Assembly: GCF_020510565.1 (NCBI RefSeq)
Contig: NZ_CP075189.1
Coordinates: forward strand, 1,410,501-1,474,500
DNA: 64,000 bases
DNA from: Ferribacterium limneticum
GTDB lineage: Bacteria > Pseudomonadota > Gammaproteobacteria > Burkholderiales > Rhodocyclaceae
Direction: 5' to 3'
This document shows positions 45,881 to 57,782 of the stretch, piece after piece. The notes beneath the pieces were generated by a model. The model was not told the DNA's origin, ran no database searches, and was given only the letters and a program-made list of their open reading frames with translations. A program made the translations under genes and the position numbers. How positions within the stretch are numbered: position 1 is the first letter of the stretch; each line of letters begins with the position of its first letter.

Positions 45881-46573
45881 TTACTCGTGCTGACGCAGCT
45901 TGGTGGCGTTCGGGATATGGATTTTCCGGCCTTCGACGACGATCAGGCCGAGTTCGGTCAGTTCGTGCAGGATGCGCGAGAAATGTTCCTGGGTCAGGTT
46001 GAGGCGGGAGGCGATGACGCCCTTGTTGGTCGGCAGCGTGATCGAAACATTGATGCCGTCGTGCTCGGCCTCGGGCAGTTCGCGCAGCAGGTAGCCGATG
46101 ATGCGCTGCTTGCCGGAGTGCAGCGAATACGACTCGACGTCGTTCATGAGTTGATGCAGGCGCATGGCCATGCCGGCCAGCATCTTGCGGCACAGGTTGT
46201 GGTCGCGCTGCAGTTCCTCGAAAACGGCGGCCTTCGAGATGTGCAGCAACAGGCAGTCGGTCAGGGCCTGGGCGAAGACGATGTAGGGCTTCTCCATGAA
46301 CATGATGGCTTCGCCGAAACTCTGCCCCTGGCTGATGATTTCAACGACTTTTTCGCTGCCCTGCGATGAGGTGAAAGCCAGTTTGATCTGGCCGTACACC
46401 AGCAGGTGAAAACCGTTGCAGGGGTCGCCCTTGTGAAAGAGGATTTCCCCCTTGTTCGGGTGCATTTCGCGCGTGCCACGGGCGATGCGGCTGAGTTCCT
46501 CAGGCGCCAGTCCCTGAAAAAGCGGAACGTGCGTCAGTAGGGCTTCTATGTTGATGGGATGACTGCCGTGCAT
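45881..46573 (-). CDS. Crp/Fnr family regulator, Dnr/NnrR-like
   Basis: ATG 46573 (MHGSHPINIEALL) gives 230 aa; the open frame upstream is not coding. The N-terminal cyclic-nucleotide-type barrel (EILFHKGDPCNGFHLLVYGQIKLAF in parts, GQSFGEAIMF) lacks FNR's N-terminal cysteines. The C-terminal winged helix has LPTNKGVIASRLNLTQEHFSRILHEL. Placed at the end of the nor accessory genes, it is most likely the NO-responsive denitrification regulator of Dnr type. The 74-nt gap upstream shows no clear TTGAT-N4-ATCAA box. Confidence 0.85.
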   Translation of the reverse strand: MHGSHPINIEALLTHVPLFQGLAPEELSRIARGTREMHPNKGEILFHKGDPCNGFHLLVYGQIKLAFTSSQGSEKVVEIISQGQSFGEAIMFMEKPYIVFAQALTDCLLLHISKAAVFEELQRDHNLCRKMLAGMAMRLHQLMNDVESYSLHSGKQRIIGYLLRELPEAEHDGINVSITLPTNKGVIASRLNLTQEHFSRILHELTELGLIVVEGRKIHIPNATKLRQHE

Positions 46574-46647
46574 GATCTTCGCGCAATAAAAATAACACCC
46601 AATACTGGCATCCGGCTGATGCCAAAGCAATACGACTTTATGACTAC

Positions 46648-48492
46648 CTACTGGCGGGTAAGTTGCACATAAAGGAGGGGGAGCCGGCTGGGCAGTTCCT
46701 CCGGTTTGCGGATGACGCAGAAGCCGGCAGGGCCGAAAAGATAGGGCAAGTAGGCCCCGGCTTCGTGGTCGATGGTTACGCAGAACGGCGTCAAGCCGAG
46801 GCGGCGGGCTTCGTGCACGGCCATCCGGGTGTCTTCGATGCCGTAGCGCGAATCGTAGATGTCGAGGTCGTTCGGCTTGCCGTCGGTGATGATCAGCAAG
46901 AGGCGGCGGCTGGCCGGCTGTTCGGCCAGGATGCTGGCGGCCTGGCGGATGGCGGCGCCCATGCGCGTGTAGTAGCCGGGCTTGATGGCCAGGATGCGGC
47001 CGCGGGCGGCGGCATCGTACTTGCCGCCAAAGTCCTTGAGCAGATGGAAACGGATGTTCTGGCGGCGCAACGACGAAAAACCGTAGATACCGAAACGGTC
47101 GCCGGTGGCGGTTAGTGCTTCGGAAAACAGCAGCAGCGAATCGCGGATGACATCGACGATACGGTGCGAATCGGAAATCGGCGCGTCGGTGGACATCGAC
47201 AGGTCGGCCAGCAGCAGGCAGGCCAGGTCGCGCTCGCAGCGCGCCTGGGCGAGGTAGCCGCCGGATTCCGGCGTGTGCCCGGAGGCACGGTCGGCGTGGT
47301 TGCGCACGCAGGAATCGACATCGAGTTCCGGGCCGTCCGGCTGGCCTTTGAGCCAGCGGCGTTGCGGGGCGAGGGCGGCGAACTGGCCGCGCAGTTTCCT
47401 GGCCGTCGCGGCCAGCTCCTGCGGCAGCGCAGCGGGCACGGCATCGTGGGCGACCATCGGTTGCAGCAGGCAATGCGCCGGCTGCATCGCGTTCTTGCGG
47501 TAATCCCACTCGGGCAGGGCGATGCCGGGGCCGATCGGGGTGTCGTCCTCGGCCGCCGAGGGCAGGTCGAGGTCGAACTTGACGCGCGACTTGGCGGTTT
47601 CGCCGTCGCGGGTCAGCGAGAGCTTGTCGAGGTCGTTGGCGGCTTGGCTGGCGTTGGGATTCTCGTCCTCGTCGAAGGCGCGATTGACCCGAACGTATTC
47701 GGCCCAGGTCGGCAGGCTTTCGGCGCGGAACATGGCGAGCACAGGATTTTTGTTGTCCGGCGTTTCGACCTGCTCGGCCTTGTGCGCTTCCTTGGCCGTT
47801 TCCGGATTGCCGCCGCTGCCTTCGGGCGGCAGGTTGTCGTTCGGGTCGGCGAGTTTGGTCGCGGCTTCAATCTTGTCTGAACCGATCAGCCAAAGCAGGA
47901 CAGGCTGCGGTGGCTTTGCCTTGACCGTGTTGAGTGGTGGCAGGCCGGCGACTGAACCCGGTTGTTCCAGCGCCTGACGAATGGCCTTTTCCTGCGCCGC
48001 TTCGTCGGCTTGCATGGCACTTGGCGCGATGCGGCCGGCAAGATGGGCTGCGACGAGGCGGCGGTAACGCTCGTTGAGGCCCGGATAGCGATCGAGCGCC
48101 GTCCGGCTGGCGATCTGGTTGCGGATGAACCAGGGCTGCTCGGGCGCCACATCGCTGGCGGCGAGGGCGGCCAGCCACAGGTAGAGGTCGCGGTTCAGCG
48201 ATTTTTCGGGGAAGGCGGCGATTTCCGGCGGCAGGCGCAGGGTTTCGGCATCGCGCCGGCCCTGGGCGATGCGCTCATTACTGGCGGCAATGCGCTGCAG
48301 CCAGGTGCGACGGGCGCCGTGTTCTTCCGGGGTGGCGGCAGCGACTTTGAGGCCCGGGTCGCCACCGAAGGCGCGAAACAGGATGCCGGCCGTTTTTTCG
48401 ATCTCGCCCAGTTTGACGGCGGCCTCCGGGTAATGGCCGGCGGCGGCCTTGGTGACCCAGTTGTGCCAGATTTTGCCGATGAATTCTTCCAT
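46648..48492 (-). CDS. norD: Nitric oxide reductase activation protein NorD
   Basis: ATG 48492 (MEEFIGKIWHNWV) gives 614 aa. The C-terminal von Willebrand A domain has the MIDAS motif LLADLSMSTDAPISD and LLLIITDGKPNDLDIYD. The N-terminal region is the NorD-specific helical part. With NorQ it forms an AAA+/VWA chaperone pair that inserts the non-haem iron of NorB. It lies 2 nt after the polyferredoxin gene. Confidence 0.92.
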   Translation of the reverse strand: MEEFIGKIWHNWVTKAAAGHYPEAAVKLGEIEKTAGILFRAFGGDPGLKVAAATPEEHGARRTWLQRIAASNERIAQGRRDAETLRLPPEIAAFPEKSLNRDLYLWLAALAASDVAPEQPWFIRNQIASRTALDRYPGLNERYRRLVAAHLAGRIAPSAMQADEAAQEKAIRQALEQPGSVAGLPPLNTVKAKPPQPVLLWLIGSDKIEAATKLADPNDNLPPEGSGGNPETAKEAHKAEQVETPDNKNPVLAMFRAESLPTWAEYVRVNRAFDEDENPNASQAANDLDKLSLTRDGETAKSRVKFDLDLPSAAEDDTPIGPGIALPEWDYRKNAMQPAHCLLQPMVAHDAVPAALPQELAATARKLRGQFAALAPQRRWLKGQPDGPELDVDSCVRNHADRASGHTPESGGYLAQARCERDLACLLLADLSMSTDAPISDSHRIVDVIRDSLLLFSEALTATGDRFGIYGFSSLRRQNIRFHLLKDFGGKYDAAARGRILAIKPGYYTRMGAAIRQAASILAEQPASRRLLLIITDGKPNDLDIYDSRYGIEDTRMAVHEARRLGLTPFCVTIDHEAGAYLPYLFGPAGFCVIRKPEELPSRLPLLYVQLTRQ

Positions 48493-48494
48493 GG

Positions 48495-49541
48495 CTACAG
48501 TTTGGCTCCCGCGTCTTCGTCTGTATTTGATAAGGCTGAAAAACCGGCTTCGTTGCGCCGGGCATCCTCGTTGCTGACCCAGCGGAGCAGTTGCCCGTCC
48601 GGGTTGTCGCGGTTCACGGTCTTGCAGGCCGAAATGCACTGGCCGCATTGCGTGCAGGCGAACATCCAGCGTTTGACGTTGCGTGGTTTGAGGCGCATCG
48701 GGCAGACGGCGTCGCAGGCACTTCCCGACGGCGAGGCGAACGGGTCGCCGCTTTCGCGCAGGGCTTGCCGGGCGAGAACGGTGTGGCCGGCGCTACCGGC
48801 GCCTTGCTGGCAACTGGCGCAGTCGGTCAGCCGTTTGCGGTCGAAGCCGACGACCATGGCTTTCTTGTTCACGATCCAGGCGAAGCTCTGGAAGATGCCG
48901 ATGGCGCAGCCGTAGCGGCAGAACAGGTGGCGGGCGAAGAGGAATTCGAGGCTCAGCACCGTGGTGGCGGCGGCGAGGAAAATGACTTCTTTTTCGTAGA
49001 GCGTGAAGGTGAACAGGCCGTGGTAGACCTGAAAGGGCGGCATCAGGTAGGTCAGGCCGACCAGCGCCCAGGCGAAGGCGAAGCCGATGGCAGCGGGGAC
49101 GACGAGCAGCCAGTAACGCTTGTCGCGCTTGGCCGGGGTGCCGTCCGGCTCCCACGGCGGGGTTTGTTTCTTGTCCCAGACCGAGTGCTTGCCGCTGGCG
49201 ATGAGCATCAGGCGGTTGATCGTTTCGACCACGGAAAAATGCGGGCACAGCCAGCCGCAGTAGAGGCGGCCCCATTTCCAGGCGACGCCGATGATCAGCG
49301 CGCCGGCGCCAAGGACTGGCAGGAAGAGGTAGAGGATGATGTTGATGACGGCCGTGCTCGCTTCGCCGGTGCCGGCCATCAGTTCGTCGATGCCGAGGTG
49401 CCAGGGGTAGGTCAGGAAATAGGCGTGGCGCTCGGTGAGGTCGTAGCGGAAGAGGTCGAAGATGGGCGTGACGGTGAACAGCGTGAAGAAGCCCATCTGC
49501 GCCAGCAGACGGGTGCGCTGCAAGCTTTCAGTTTTAGCCAT
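48495..49541 (-). CDS. Membrane-bound 4Fe-4S polyferredoxin (NapH/CcoG/NosR-C-like)
   Basis: This 348-aa protein has about five membrane helices. YCGWLCPHFSV and CRYGCAIGIFQ are the membrane-flanking Cys pairs of the NapH/NosR family. Two cluster-binding groups follow: CASCQQGAG...CDAVCPMRL and CTQCGQCISACKTV. It could feed electrons to NO reductase or help assembly; within nor loci its role is not established. Its ATG lies inside a dispersed motif copy, and the preceding gene stops within the same copy. Confidence 0.85.
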   Translation of the reverse strand: MAKTESLQRTRLLAQMGFFTLFTVTPIFDLFRYDLTERHAYFLTYPWHLGIDELMAGTGEASTAVINIILYLFLPVLGAGALIIGVAWKWGRLYCGWLCPHFSVVETINRLMLIASGKHSVWDKKQTPPWEPDGTPAKRDKRYWLLVVPAAIGFAFAWALVGLTYLMPPFQVYHGLFTFTLYEKEVIFLAAATTVLSLEFLFARHLFCRYGCAIGIFQSFAWIVNKKAMVVGFDRKRLTDCASCQQGAGSAGHTVLARQALRESGDPFASPSGSACDAVCPMRLKPRNVKRWMFACTQCGQCISACKTVNRDNPDGQLLRWVSNEDARRNEAGFSALSNTDEDAGAKL

Positions 49542-49559
49542 TTTTTCCGGTTGACCGTG
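49524..49559 (-). repeat. Dispersed 36-nt motif, copy 10
   Basis: Perfect core, second block TAAAACTGAAAG. It contains the stop of one nor gene and the ATG of the next. Confidence 0.85.
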
Positions 49560-49962
49560 GGATCGCCGGACCGATGAGCGGGAAGCGCCAGGTTTGGCCG
49601 TTCATGGCCTTGATCAGCGCATACATGCCGAACAGCACGAGGGTCGAGTGGATGCAGGTGAAATAGAGGATCAGGGTGACCCAGGTCCATTCCCAGTCGA
49701 GTCCGCCGAGGCCGACGATGAGGCCGGAGAGAATGACAATGAGCAGGCCGCCGACCAGACTGACGAAGGTGGTCTGCCGGAGATGCTGGCGGGCCAGTGG
49801 CGGGGCGCTGTCCTTGTAATTGAACCAGAGGCCGAGGAGGATCAGGAAGGCCAGCCCCGGCAAGAGCAGCAGGTTGATCAGATAGAGGGCTTCGGCGAGG
49901 ACGGCCAGGTTTTGCCCGGCCTTTTCTTCCTCGAATCCGAAATCATCGTCCGAAAGTGGCAT
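49534..49962 (-). CDS. Small membrane protein of the nor cluster (DUF4870/Tic20-like)
   Basis: This 142-aa protein has three or four membrane helices (ALYLINLLLLPGLAFLILLG; VSLVGGLLIVILSGLIVGLG; LILYFTCIHSTLVLFGMYAL). HLRQTTFVSLVGG resembles DUF4870 proteins. The start overlaps norQ's end by 20 nt and the final residues RSTGKNG and the stop are encoded by a dispersed motif copy, so the C-terminus may have been shaped by it. Function unknown. Confidence 0.75.
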   Translation of the reverse strand: MPLSDDDFGFEEEKAGQNLAVLAEALYLINLLLLPGLAFLILLGLWFNYKDSAPPLARQHLRQTTFVSLVGGLLIVILSGLIVGLGGLDWEWTWVTLILYFTCIHSTLVLFGMYALIKAMNGQTWRFPLIGPAIPRSTGKNG

Positions 49963-50725
49963 TGACGATTTCCATGAGCGCTTCGACGGTTTCCTCGTCG
50001 TCGGTCAGGCTTTCGACCAGCGCGGCGCGGCAGGCGGCGGTGACGTCGAAGCCGGATTTGATGAGGGTCGCGGCATAGACGAGCAGGCGGGTGCTGGCGA
50101 CTTCTTCGAGATCGCGATCCTTGAGGGCGCGGAAGGCCTTGGCGATGCCGACCAGACGCTTGGCGAGGTCAGCGTCGCAGCCTGTTTCGCCGATCAGGAT
50201 GGAGATTTCGCGCTCGGCGCCCGGGAAGTCGAAGCGCATCGAGACGAAACGCTGGCGGGTAGAGGGCTTCAGACCTTTCAGCAAATTCTGGTAGCCCGGG
50301 TTGTAGGAGACGACGAGCATAAAATTGGCCGGCGCTACCAGCGTTTCACCAGTGCGGTCGATGGGCAGGATGCGGCGGTCGTCGGCCAGCGGGTGGAGGA
50401 CGACGGTGGTGTCCTTGCGCGCCTCGACCACTTCGTCGAGGTAGCAGATGCCGCCTTCGCGCACGGCGCGAGTCAGCGGGCCATCCGACCAGTAGGTGCC
50501 CTTGTCGGAAATGAGGTGGCGGCCGACGAGGTCGGCGGCGGTCAGGTCGTCATGGCAGGCGACGGTATAGAGCGGCAGTTTCAGCCTCGCTGCCATGTGG
50601 GCGACGAAGCGCGTCTTGCCGCAGCCGGTCGGACCCTTGATGAGCAGCGGCAGGCGCTGGTTGAAGGCGTGCTCGAAGAGCGAAATTTCGTTGCCGGAAG
50701 GTTCGTAGAAGGGCAGTTCGGTCAT
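49943..50725 (-). CDS. norQ: AAA+ ATPase NorQ (CbbQ/NirQ family)
   Basis: ATG 50725 overlaps the previous stop as ATGA; 260 aa. Walker A is IKGPTGCGKTRFV, Walker B GGICYLDEVVEA, and the sensor region VVSYNPGYQNLLKGLK with STRQRFVSMRFDFP is typical of the MoxR-like CbbQ/NirQ/NorQ group. It is the motor partner of NorD in NorB maturation. Confidence 0.94.
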   Translation of the reverse strand: MTELPFYEPSGNEISLFEHAFNQRLPLLIKGPTGCGKTRFVAHMAARLKLPLYTVACHDDLTAADLVGRHLISDKGTYWSDGPLTRAVREGGICYLDEVVEARKDTTVVLHPLADDRRILPIDRTGETLVAPANFMLVVSYNPGYQNLLKGLKPSTRQRFVSMRFDFPGAEREISILIGETGCDADLAKRLVGIAKAFRALKDRDLEEVASTRLLVYAATLIKSGFDVTAACRAALVESLTDDEETVEALMEIVNATFGR

Positions 50726-50991
50726 TTGAGAGAGATCCAGTAGGCAAGCAGAATCAGGCTGGAGACGAGGATCAGCCAGCCTTCGAGGAGCAGGCGCCAC
50801 ATCAGCGGGGCTTCGCGCAGCTCCATGAAATCGAGGATGACCAGCCGGCCCTTGACGAAGGCGATGACCAGCATGGCGACGATGGCCCCGGTGCCGGCGG
50901 CGCCGACTTCACCGAGATACCAGGTGATGCCGGTGGCGATCATGAGGACGAGCCAGGCGCGGTGGGCGGAATTTTTCAGAAAGGTGGCCAT
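50722..50991 (-). CDS. norF: NorF-like cytochrome c oxidase subunit IV family protein
   Basis: This 89-aa protein (MATFLKNSAHRAWLVLMI) has three membrane helices and the GRLVILDFMELREAPLMWR segment shared by NorF and prokaryotic COX4-like proteins. It overlaps norE (TGATG) and norQ (ATGA). NorF supports full NO reductase activity, mechanism uncertain. Confidence 0.85.
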   Translation of the reverse strand: MATFLKNSAHRAWLVLMIATGITWYLGEVGAAGTGAIVAMLVIAFVKGRLVILDFMELREAPLMWRLLLEGWLILVSSLILLAYWISLK

Positions 50992-51617
50992 CAGCGCATC
51001 ACATAAACGAGCGGGAAAAGGACGATCCACAGCAGGTCGACCATGTGCCAGTAGGCGGCGCCGCTTTCCAGTCCGTGCGCATTGTGGCCGCCGTAGGCGC
51101 CATTTCTGGCCTGGAACCAGAGAACGGTCAGGATGACCATGCCGAGGATGACGTGCATGAAATGGAAGAAGGTCAGCGAGATGTAGAACATGTAAAACGT
51201 ATTGGTCGACATCGAAATGCCGGCGCCGAACTTGGCGGCATATTCGATCACCTTGACGACCAGGAAACCGCCGCCGCACAACCAGCCGAGCAGGATATTG
51301 CGGGGGATGGCCTTGATGTCATCGCGATGCGCCGCCTGCACGGCGCGGACGATGAACCACGAGCCGGTGATGAGGAGCAGCGTATTGAGGGCGCCGAGGT
51401 TGCGGTCCAGCGTCTGCTGGTAGAGATTGAATTCCTCGACATGGCTGGCCCGGGCGAAGGCGTAGGCGGAAAAGAACACGGCGAAGGCGAGCAGTTCGGC
51501 GAGGATGAAGAACCAGATGGCGAGGTCGCCGGGCAGGCGCGGTGCGGCCGGGGCGGTACCGGGTTCGGGCGGAGGGTTCAATGGCGAAGACTGGGCGGCG
51601 GTGGTCATGGCCTGCAT
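50991..51617 (-). CDS. norE: NorE-like cytochrome c oxidase subunit III family protein
   Basis: The 208-aa protein (205 if ATG 51608 is used) has five membrane helices after a Pro-rich N-terminus: GDLAIWFFILAELLAFAVFF, TFFHFMHVILGMVIL and AYWHMVDLLWIVLFPLVYV are the COX3/NorE signatures. It heads the minus-strand nor accessory operon. A promoter is expected in the 48-nt gap to 51665, where I see only a TTGAT half-site. Confidence 0.87.
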   Translation of the reverse strand: MQAMTTAAQSSPLNPPPEPGTAPAAPRLPGDLAIWFFILAELLAFAVFFSAYAFARASHVEEFNLYQQTLDRNLGALNTLLLITGSWFIVRAVQAAHRDDIKAIPRNILLGWLCGGGFLVVKVIEYAAKFGAGISMSTNTFYMFYISLTFFHFMHVILGMVILTVLWFQARNGAYGGHNAHGLESGAAYWHMVDLLWIVLFPLVYVMR

Positions 51618-51665
51618 GGTAGCGGGGTGTCGATCAGCACAAATTGATATGGCCCAAAAATGAGA

Positions 51666-52814
51666 CTAGTTCTCACAACGGAAGGGCAGATGCGCCGCCG
51701 CCTGGTCCCGATAGTTGGCGACTGCGTCGCCCTGCACGTCGAGGTGGCGGCCGATCAGCTTGCGCATGGCCGGGTCGGCGATCCAGTGGGCGGAATGGAC
51801 GACGGTTGGCGTGAAACCGCGGGCGATCTTGTGTTCGCCGCCGGCACCCGGCTCGAAGCGCTGCAGGCCCTCGCGCAGGCAGTAGGCGATGCCCTGATAG
51901 AAACAGAGTTCGAAATGCAGGCTGTGATATTGGCCACTGCAGCCCCAGTAACGGCCATAAAGCGTTTCGTCGCTGCGGAAGCAGAGCGATATGGCGACCG
52001 GCCGGCCACCATCGCGGGCGATGAAAACGACCATGCGGCGGCCCAGCGCCGGCGCCAGATCGGCGAAGCAGGCGGCCGTGAACACGGCGTGGTTGTTGAA
52101 TTTGTCGAAGGTTGCGGCGTAGAGGGCGTGCAGGGCGGGCCATTCGGCCGGGTCGATTTCGTTGCCATGGCAGACCTCGATGCTCAGGCCGCTTTCGGCC
52201 ACCTTGCGGCGCTCGGCCCGGACCTTGCGCCGCTTGTCGGCGGCAAAGGTGGCCAGATAGCCGTCGAAGTCGCCACAACCGCTGTCGAGCCACTGGAACT
52301 GGACGTTGTGGCTGATCAGCATGCCGGCTGCCCGTAGCTCACTGCAGTCGTTCTCGTTCGGAAAGGCGACGTGCCACGATGACATGTCGTGCCCGCTGGC
52401 CACCGACTGCGCGCCATCGATCAGGGCGCGACGAATCGTCGACGCCTGCGGTCCTTCCGCCACCAGCAGGCGCGGACCGGTCGCCGGGGTATGCGGTAGG
52501 CCGCTCAGCAATTTCGGGAAGTAGCTGCGGCCGAGCTGTTGGTAGACCGAGGCCCACGACCAGTCGTGAATAAAGTCGCCGTGCGAGTTGAAGCGGACGT
52601 AGAGCGGCAGGATGCCGACGATGCGGCCCTGCTCATCGCTTGCCGTCAGATGACATGGCACCCAGCCCCAGTCCGGCCCGGCGGCACCGTGGCGTTCGAT
52701 GATGGCGAGAAAATCGGCGCTGAGAAAAGGATCGCCGGGCGGACAAAGACGAGCCCAAGCTTCGCCCGGGATGGCGTCGGCAGAATCAACGGAAGAGAGC
52801 GTCAGGGCAGGCAT
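51666..52814 (-). CDS. FemAB-like/GNAT-fold acyltransferase (DUF482, peptidogalycan biosynthesis family)
   Basis: ATG 52814 (MPALTLSSVDS) gives 382 aa. Family features are DPFLSADFLAIIERHG, GDFIHDWSWASVYQQLG, the basic FAADKRRKVRAERRKVAESG and GRYWGCSGQYHSLHFELCFYQGI-type motifs. The fold is related to FemX/GNAT enzymes, so an aminoacyl- or acyl-transfer role is likely, but the substrate is unknown. It faces away from norE and shows no obvious link to it. Confidence 0.82.
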   Translation of the reverse strand: MPALTLSSVDSADAIPGEAWARLCPPGDPFLSADFLAIIERHGAAGPDWGWVPCHLTASDEQGRIVGILPLYVRFNSHGDFIHDWSWASVYQQLGRSYFPKLLSGLPHTPATGPRLLVAEGPQASTIRRALIDGAQSVASGHDMSSWHVAFPNENDCSELRAAGMLISHNVQFQWLDSGCGDFDGYLATFAADKRRKVRAERRKVAESGLSIEVCHGNEIDPAEWPALHALYAATFDKFNNHAVFTAACFADLAPALGRRMVVFIARDGGRPVAISLCFRSDETLYGRYWGCSGQYHSLHFELCFYQGIAYCLREGLQRFEPGAGGEHKIARGFTPTVVHSAHWIADPAMRKLIGRHLDVQGDAVANYRDQAAAHLPFRCEN

Positions 52815-52917
52815 CGGGGCATTTTCTGTGGCGGCACTTAAGCGGACCGCTGGCCGGGGCATCGGTTCCCATCATCCTCCATGCGAGCGTCAAATTGCGG
52901 GCTTGGGGTGTGATTGC

Positions 52918-52953
52918 TACGGTCAACCGGAAATTTCGGCGAAAATTGAAATC
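52918..52953 (+). repeat. Dispersed 36-nt motif, copy 11
   Basis: Perfect core, second block AAAATTGAAAT. Intergenic, before the DUF302 gene. Confidence 0.9.
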
Positions 52954-52998
52954 CTCGCCGGCCGCCCGGGATGCCGCGTTTTCAGATCAGGAAAATCC

Positions 52999-53382
52999 AT
53001 GTACTACATCGTCGATAGCGACAAATCATTTTACGAAGCCAGCACCGACCTCGTCCCGGTCATCCAGCGCCTCGGCCTCAGCGTACTGCAGATGCACGAT
53101 CTCGGCGGCATGCTCGACAGCAAGGAGATCGAGTTCGACGACGAATGTCAGGTCTTCGAAGTCGGCAATCCCCGGCTGGTCGAGAAAATGCTGGCCATCG
53201 ACATGCGCCTCAGCGCGGCGCTGCCCTGGCGCATATCGGTCTATACCGAGAACGGCAACACGAAAATCGCCGTGATCCGGCCGCTGCCCCTCCTCGCGGC
53301 GCTCTCGCCGGATGCCGGGCTGGCCCGGCTGGCGCAGGAGCTCGAAGAAAAGCTCATCCAGATCGTCGACGAGACGCGTTAA
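52999..53382 (+). CDS. DUF302 family protein
   Basis: ATG 52999 (MYYIVDSDKSFYEAST) gives 127 aa. VLQMHDLGGMLDSK, CQVFEVGNPRLVEKMLAIDM and LPWRISVYTENGNTKIAVIRP are DUF302 hallmarks. Soluble, no signal peptide. The role of the family is unclear; members often lie near redox or stress genes, and katG follows 174 nt downstream. The usual second Cys of the CRVFEVCNP motif is Gly here. Confidence 0.88.
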   Translation: MYYIVDSDKSFYEASTDLVPVIQRLGLSVLQMHDLGGMLDSKEIEFDDECQVFEVGNPRLVEKMLAIDMRLSAALPWRISVYTENGNTKIAVIRPLPLLAALSPDAGLARLAQELEEKLIQIVDETR

Positions 53383-53446
53383 GCGGATAGCATCGCCGCA
53401 ATCACTGTCGAAATCAGCAAGAGAGAACAGGTCTGCCGCTGTCTTG

Positions 53447-53461
53447 ATAGTGATCATCTAT
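53447..53461. promoter_or_regulatory. OxyR-type binding site upstream of katG
   Basis: ATAG-N7-CTAT, extended to TTGATAG-N7-CTATCAA (53444-53464), is a clean LysR/OxyR half-operator about 95 nt before the katG ATG. A second, weaker half may follow in ATCCGGTTAATCAAT. OxyR control of katG is established in other bacteria; here it is inferred. Confidence 0.6.
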
Positions 53462-53520
53462 CAAACTTATCCGGTTAATCAATTGGTGCTAAACAAACCG
53501 TTTTCCTAATATCAGTTTGA

Positions 53521-55731
<2,211 letters not shown>

Positions 55732-55744
55732 ATCCGCTAGGCAT

Positions 55745-55779
55745 AAAAAAGGCGCGGTTCTTGCGAACCGCGCCTTTTT
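55745..55779. terminator. Bidirectional terminator between katG and norB
   Basis: AAAAAAGGCGCGGTTC, loop TTGC, GAACCGCGCCTTTTT. It serves both convergent genes. Confidence 0.9.
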
Positions 55780-55803
55780 CGTACTACTTGAGCAATCTAC
55801 CGA

Positions 55804-57628
<1,825 letters not shown>

Positions 57629-57782
57629 TGTTTTCCCCCTTTCGGAAATTGTTTGGCCGACGGATGGTAGGTCGCGAGGCAGGGGCAATCTTTGATGCCC
57701 GCTAAAAATGCGGAATTACTTGAGGCGTCGGGGAGAACGGCGTCGGCGGTATACTGGCGCCTCTTCAAGTTGAAAGCATTCC

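Noticed and set aside
46574..47509. N-terminal extension of the Dnr-like regulator
   Set aside because: This part is out-of-frame with norD, Arg/Ala/Pro-rich and without domain similarity. The family start lies at 46573.
47925..47945. ACGGTCAAGGCAAAG in norD (minus strand)
   Set aside because: The core diverges after ACGGTCAA and there is no second A/T block.
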